The translations under genes were made by a program, and so were the position numbers. Under the pieces are notes generated by a model. That model saw nothing but the letters and a program-made list of their open reading frames with translations. It was not told the DNA's origin and made no database searches. From JAIBAI01 sp044238875 (lineage in GTDB: Bacteria; Bacteroidota; Bacteroidia; M30B66): DNA of 26,991 nt. The stretch's first letter is position 1; each line of letters opens with the position of its first letter. Below, one piece after another: positions 23,776 to 26,991 of this stretch. The stretch lies in assembly GCA_044238875.1 (NCBI GenBank), contig JBIICM010000010.1, positions 1 through 26,991 on the forward strand, given 5' to 3'.

Positions 23776-25293
23776 ATGCAATCCTTACATCCAAACAGTG
23801 TCAATATGGTTTCCTCAACCCTTAAGTTGATTCCCATTGTTTCGCTTGGCCTTGTGGCCGGCGTTTCGCTTACTTTTCAATCCTGTTCCAAGGATGTTTC
23901 CGGTGCTACCGGTGAAGAGTACAATAACCCCAAAAACGGGGGATATCTGAATGTTCCCTACGCCGAGCAGGAAACCGGACCCGGTCTCGTACTCGTTGAA
24001 GGTGGTACATTTTCCATGGGACGCGCTGAACAGGAGATTCAATATGAATGGGATAATATGCCCCGTAGGGTTACGGTTTCATCCTTTTATATGGATCAGA
24101 CTGAAATCACCAATCAGTTTTACCGTGATTATCTGTATTGGTTGAAGCGTGTTTATGATGTTGATTATCCTGATGTTGCGCTGAAAGCTACCCCTGATAC
24201 GCTTGTTTGGCGCGATCGTCTCGCATTTAATGAGCCTTATGTGGAAACATACCTCCGGCATCCGGCTTACAAGAACTATCCGGTAGTTGGTGTTAATTGG
24301 CTTCAGGCTAACGACTACTGTGCCTGGAGAACAGATAGGGTCAATGAAGTTATTCTGATCAGGGAAGGTATCCTGAAAGTGAACCCAAATCAAACTGCTG
24401 ATGATAACTTTAATACGGATGTTTACCTTGCCGGTCAGTACGAAGGACTTGTAAAAGGAAATATTGAAGACCTCGATCCCAGTAAGGGTCAGGGTGCTAC
24501 ACGGAAGGTCAAGATGGAAGATGGTATCCTGTTACCACGTTATCGTTTACCTACCGAAGCTGAATGGGAATTTGCCGCTTTGGGCCTGATTGGCAACTCA
24601 ACTGATGAATTGGTAACTGAGCGCAGACAATATCCCTGGAATGGACATATTGTTAGAAATGCCGATGATCAATTCAAAGGTGAAATGATGGCGAACTACA
24701 AAAGGGGTAGGGGTGACCAGATGGGTGTAGCCGGTAAACTGAACGATAACGCAGATATTACTGCAGAAGTGAATGCTTACTGGCCAAACGACTACGGTTT
24801 ATATAACATGGCCGGTAATGTAGCCGAATGGGTGATGGATGTTTACAGACCGCTCACACCTGAAGATGTTTCTGATTTCCGTTCTTTCAGAGGTAATGTT
24901 TACAAAACGGTCGTTCGTGATGAGGAGGGTGCTATTGCCGAAAGAGATTCTCTGGGAAAGATTAAATTCAGAGATGTTACTGAATCAGAGAGTGTTGATC
25001 GCCGGAATTATCAAAAAGCTGATAACATTAATTTCAAGGATGGTGACAGGATATCAAGTTCGTCCTATGCCGATCAGGATGTTGAGGAAGATAAGATTAT
25101 GTATGAGTTTGGAGCACAATCAATGATCAATAATAAATCTAGGGTCTACAAAGGTGGTTCATGGAAAGACAGGGCTTATTACATGTCGCCTGGAGCCAGA
25201 CGTTTCCTCGATGAAAGGCTCTCAACTGATTATATCGGATTCAGATGTGCCATGGCCAGGGTAGGTAGTCCTGTTGGACTTGGTAAAAAATAA
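23776..25293 (+). CDS. gldJ: Gliding motility lipoprotein GldJ
   Basis: 505 residues from the first ATG; an in-frame ATG at 23806 would give a shorter signal peptide (MVSSTLKLIPIVSLGL...) and is an equally good start. The lipobox ends at Cys37 (TFQSCSK). The body is an FGE-sulfatase (formylglycine-generating enzyme-like) domain: LVEGGTFSMG, YMDQTEITNQFYRDYL, YRLPTEAEWEFAALG, NMAGNVAEWVMDVYRP and YKGGSWKDRAYYMSPGARRF...GFRCAMAR. GldJ is an outer-membrane-associated lipoprotein that stabilises GldK and is needed for gliding and type IX secretion; the domain is structural rather than catalytic in these proteins. It is distinguished from its paralogue GldK by its long central insert and genome context beside porU/porV/murF. 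It is followed by a strong terminator. Confidence 0.92.
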   Translation: MQSLHPNSVNMVSSTLKLIPIVSLGLVAGVSLTFQSCSKDVSGATGEEYNNPKNGGYLNVPYAEQETGPGLVLVEGGTFSMGRAEQEIQYEWDNMPRRVTVSSFYMDQTEITNQFYRDYLYWLKRVYDVDYPDVALKATPDTLVWRDRLAFNEPYVETYLRHPAYKNYPVVGVNWLQANDYCAWRTDRVNEVILIREGILKVNPNQTADDNFNTDVYLAGQYEGLVKGNIEDLDPSKGQGATRKVKMEDGILLPRYRLPTEAEWEFAALGLIGNSTDELVTERRQYPWNGHIVRNADDQFKGEMMANYKRGRGDQMGVAGKLNDNADITAEVNAYWPNDYGLYNMAGNVAEWVMDVYRPLTPEDVSDFRSFRGNVYKTVVRDEEGAIAERDSLGKIKFRDVTESESVDRRNYQKADNINFKDGDRISSSSYADQDVEEDKIMYEFGAQSMINNKSRVYKGGSWKDRAYYMSPGARRFLDERLSTDYIGFRCAMARVGSPVGLGKK

Positions 25294-25312
25294 ATCAGCA
25301 TCACTTTAATTG

Positions 25313-25347
25313 AAAGCTCCGTAACCATAAATTGCGGAGCTTTTTTT
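25313..25347 (+). terminator. Intrinsic terminator after gldJ
   Basis: AAAGCTCCG (25313-25321) pairs perfectly with CGGAGCTTT (25335-25343) around a 13-base loop, followed by a run of seven T (25341-25347). This is the strongest terminator in the window. It ends only 6 bases before the murF ATG. Confidence 0.88.
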
Positions 25348-25353
25348 ATTGAT

Positions 25354-26655
25354 ATGAACACCACAACAGAGGCACTCTACAGTATTTACCTTAAGCACCC
25401 ATCTGTGTTTACGGATACCCGTATGCCCGTCAGAGGCGGAATTTTTTTTGCATTAAGCGGTCCCAATTTTAATGGCAACCGGTTTATTAGGTCGGCCCTT
25501 GATGCCGGTGCGGCTTTTGCTGTTTCTGATGAAGTACCGGAGAATCCTGATTCGAGGGTTTTGCAGGTGAATGATACCTTGAAAGCATTACAGGATTTAG
25601 CGCTTTATCACAGGCGACAGCTTACCTGCAAAGTGATTGCAATAACTGGCAGCAACGGTAAAACCACCACAAAGGAACTTGTCGCGGCCGTGTTAAGCCG
25701 GAGATTTAAAACCAGCTTTACACAGGGAAACTTGAACAATCATATCGGCGTTCCGCTTACCCTACTCAATATCGGAACAGATATTCAAATGGCCGTTATT
25801 GAAATGGGTGCCAATAAACCGGGTGACATAAAAGAACTCTGTGAAATTGCTGAACCTGACTACGGACTAATTACAAATATAGGGAAGGCTCATCTCGAAG
25901 GAATGGGTGGCTACGAGGGTATTGTGCAAACCAAAACAGAACTATACAGGTTTATCGGCAGTCATGGAGGGCGATTGTTTGTGAATACCAATCATCAGGT
26001 GTTTTTAACCCGCTCAATGGGTATTACTGCTTATAAATTTGGGGCAGCACCTGACAATGATGTTTACGGTCTATTTATAGATGCATCACCCTATGTTCGT
26101 TTTAGCTGGGCCGCAAAGGGCGAGGATGTTCAAATGACCAGCGTTGTGGAAACCCGGTTGATTGGTTACTATAACTTTGAAAATATATTGGCAGCTGCTG
26201 CCATAGGTCATTTTTTTGGCGTTTCAGCCAATGACATTAATGAAGCTGTTTCAACTTATATTCCTGATAATAATCGCTCACAGGTAATCAATACTGGAAA
26301 TAATATATTGATTCTGGATGCCTACAATGCCAATCCCACAAGCATGGAAGCTGCCATCAGCAATTTCAGGGCAATGAACGCAGGCAAGAAAATGATTATT
26401 TTGGGTAAAATGATGGAACTGGGCGAAACAAGTGCTGAAGAACACCAGCGAATTGCACGTATGGCAGCTGAAAGTGAAGGCGTTGAAACCATCCTTGTGG
26501 GTGACTTATACAAAGTTATCCCATCGGGTATTCAACATTTTCAAACCACCTCCGAACTATTGGAATGGTTAAAAGACCGCCAATTTAAAGATTACACCAT
26601 CCTTATCAAGGGGTCAAGAGCTAACCAACTTGAGCAGATAAAAGGAAGCTTTTAA
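25354..26655 (+). CDS. murF: UDP-N-acetylmuramoyl-tripeptide--D-alanyl-D-alanine ligase
   Basis: A 433-residue cytoplasmic Mur ligase that adds D-Ala-D-Ala to UDP-MurNAc-tripeptide, the last cytoplasmic step of muropeptide assembly. The N-terminal substrate domain contains the STD-like VFTDTRMPVRGGIFFALSG motif. The ATP-binding P-loop is ITGSNGKTTTKE (Gly99-Lys103-Thr104). The central domain contains GNLNNHIGVPLTLLNI, IEMGANKPGDIKELCEIAEP and YGLITNIGKAHLEGMGG. The C-terminal ligase domain contains ILDAYNANPTSMEAAI and FQTTSELLEW. Length is as usual for the phylum. The ATG at 25354 gives the normal N-terminus. The gene lies tail to tail with the acyl-CoA dehydrogenase gene, with 5 bases between the stop codons. 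Confidence 0.97.
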   Translation: MNTTTEALYSIYLKHPSVFTDTRMPVRGGIFFALSGPNFNGNRFIRSALDAGAAFAVSDEVPENPDSRVLQVNDTLKALQDLALYHRRQLTCKVIAITGSNGKTTTKELVAAVLSRRFKTSFTQGNLNNHIGVPLTLLNIGTDIQMAVIEMGANKPGDIKELCEIAEPDYGLITNIGKAHLEGMGGYEGIVQTKTELYRFIGSHGGRLFVNTNHQVFLTRSMGITAYKFGAAPDNDVYGLFIDASPYVRFSWAAKGEDVQMTSVVETRLIGYYNFENILAAAAIGHFFGVSANDINEAVSTYIPDNNRSQVINTGNNILILDAYNANPTSMEAAISNFRAMNAGKKMIILGKMMELGETSAEEHQRIARMAAESEGVETILVGDLYKVIPSGIQHFQTTSELLEWLKDRQFKDYTILIKGSRANQLEQIKGSF

Positions 26656-26660
26656 ATGAT

Positions 26661-26991
26661 TTATTGACTGAGAACGGCCCTTGAGATTACTATTTTTTGT
26701 ACCTCACTGGTACCTTCGTAGATTTGGGTGATTTTAGCGTCACGCATCATGCGTTCAACATGATACTCCTTAACAAAACCATAGCCTCCGTGAATCTGAA
26801 CCGCTTCAACCGTTGACTCCATGGCTACTTTTGAAGCATAAAGTTTGGCCATTGCACCTGAAAGAGAATAATCGAGGTGGTTGTCTTTATCCCATGCCGA
26901 TTTGTAAACCAGCATTCGCGCAGCTTCAATTTCTGTTGCCATATCAGCCAGTTTAAACTGAATAGCCTGATGTTGGGAAATTGGTTTCCCG
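26661..26991 (-). CDS. Acyl-CoA dehydrogenase, C-terminal part (continues past right edge)
   Basis: The minus-strand frame is open from the edge to the stop at 26661-26663 (about 110 codons; the start is outside the window). I read GKPISQHQAIQFKLADMATEI at the edge, then EAARMLVYKSAW, MAKLYASKVAMESTVEAVQI, HGGYGFVKEYHVERMMRDAK and ITQIYEGTSEVQKIVISR. These are the C-terminal helical-bundle motifs of FAD-dependent acyl-CoA dehydrogenases; the Glu of YEGTSE is the catalytic base in short- and medium-chain enzymes. It carries out the first step of beta-oxidation or a related CoA-thioester oxidation; chain-length preference cannot be judged. It is convergent with murF. Confidence 0.93.
   Translation of the reverse strand, partial: GKPISQHQAIQFKLADMATEIEAARMLVYKSAWDKDNHLDYSLSGAMAKLYASKVAMESTVEAVQIHGGYGFVKEYHVERMMRDAKITQIYEGTSEVQKIVISRAVLSQ

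Overview
The window comes from a member of the Bacteroidota. The evidence is a core type IX secretion/gliding cluster (porU, porV, a porP/sprF-family gene, gldJ), two secreted proteins with the C-terminal signals used by that system (one type B, one type A), a Bacteroidota-type FadL-like porin, almost no Shine-Dalgarno sequences, and several upstream boxes matching the Bacteroidota -7 consensus TAnnTTTG. Nothing in the sequence lets me name the genus.

Left part (1-6863): the 5' end of a 4'-phosphopantetheinyl transferase gene runs leftward off the window edge. Divergent from it is a rightward run: a 1046-residue multidomain secreted adhesin-like protein (type B sorting domain), a Nif3-family dinuclear-metal protein, a coiled-coil/C4 zinc-ribbon protein that overlaps it by 4 bases, and an exported TPR-like protein. 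The run meets a leftward block (6904-11978) at 6863/6904. That block encodes a type A T9SS cargo, a FadL-like outer-membrane protein and an unusual lipoprotein rich in Tyr/Trp/Phe/Asn.

Middle (12090-16764): proS (archaeal/eukaryal-type prolyl-tRNA synthetase), a conserved protein of unknown function, a small exported cupin and CorA run rightward. Then comes a structured, degenerate-repeat spacer and an Rpn/PD-(D/E)XK nuclease gene with its own good promoter and an in-frame 12-bp tandem repeat; it looks like an accessory insertion.

Right part (16888-26991): a leftward porU-porV-ispF group is divergent from a rightward porP/sprF-gldJ group across a 291-bp spacer holding an inverted repeat. A strong intrinsic terminator after gldJ lies 6 bases from the murF start codon. 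murF converges with the 3' end of an acyl-CoA dehydrogenase gene that continues off the right edge.

Functional picture: PorU (cell-surface sortase) and PorV (shuttle/outer-membrane lipoprotein-like barrel) process T9SS cargo, PorP/SprF proteins assist type B cargo, and GldJ is part of the trans-envelope ring/gliding apparatus. The two cargo genes at 326-3466 and 6904-8559 are plausible clients of this machinery. No tRNA, rRNA, CRISPR array or insertion sequence was seen, and no intergenic stretch exceeds 300 bases. I do not find a clearly undescribed multi-gene system. The most unusual items are the aromatic-rich lipoprotein paired with the FadL-like porin, the inverted repeat in the T9SS divergent spacer, and the terminator that abuts murF.
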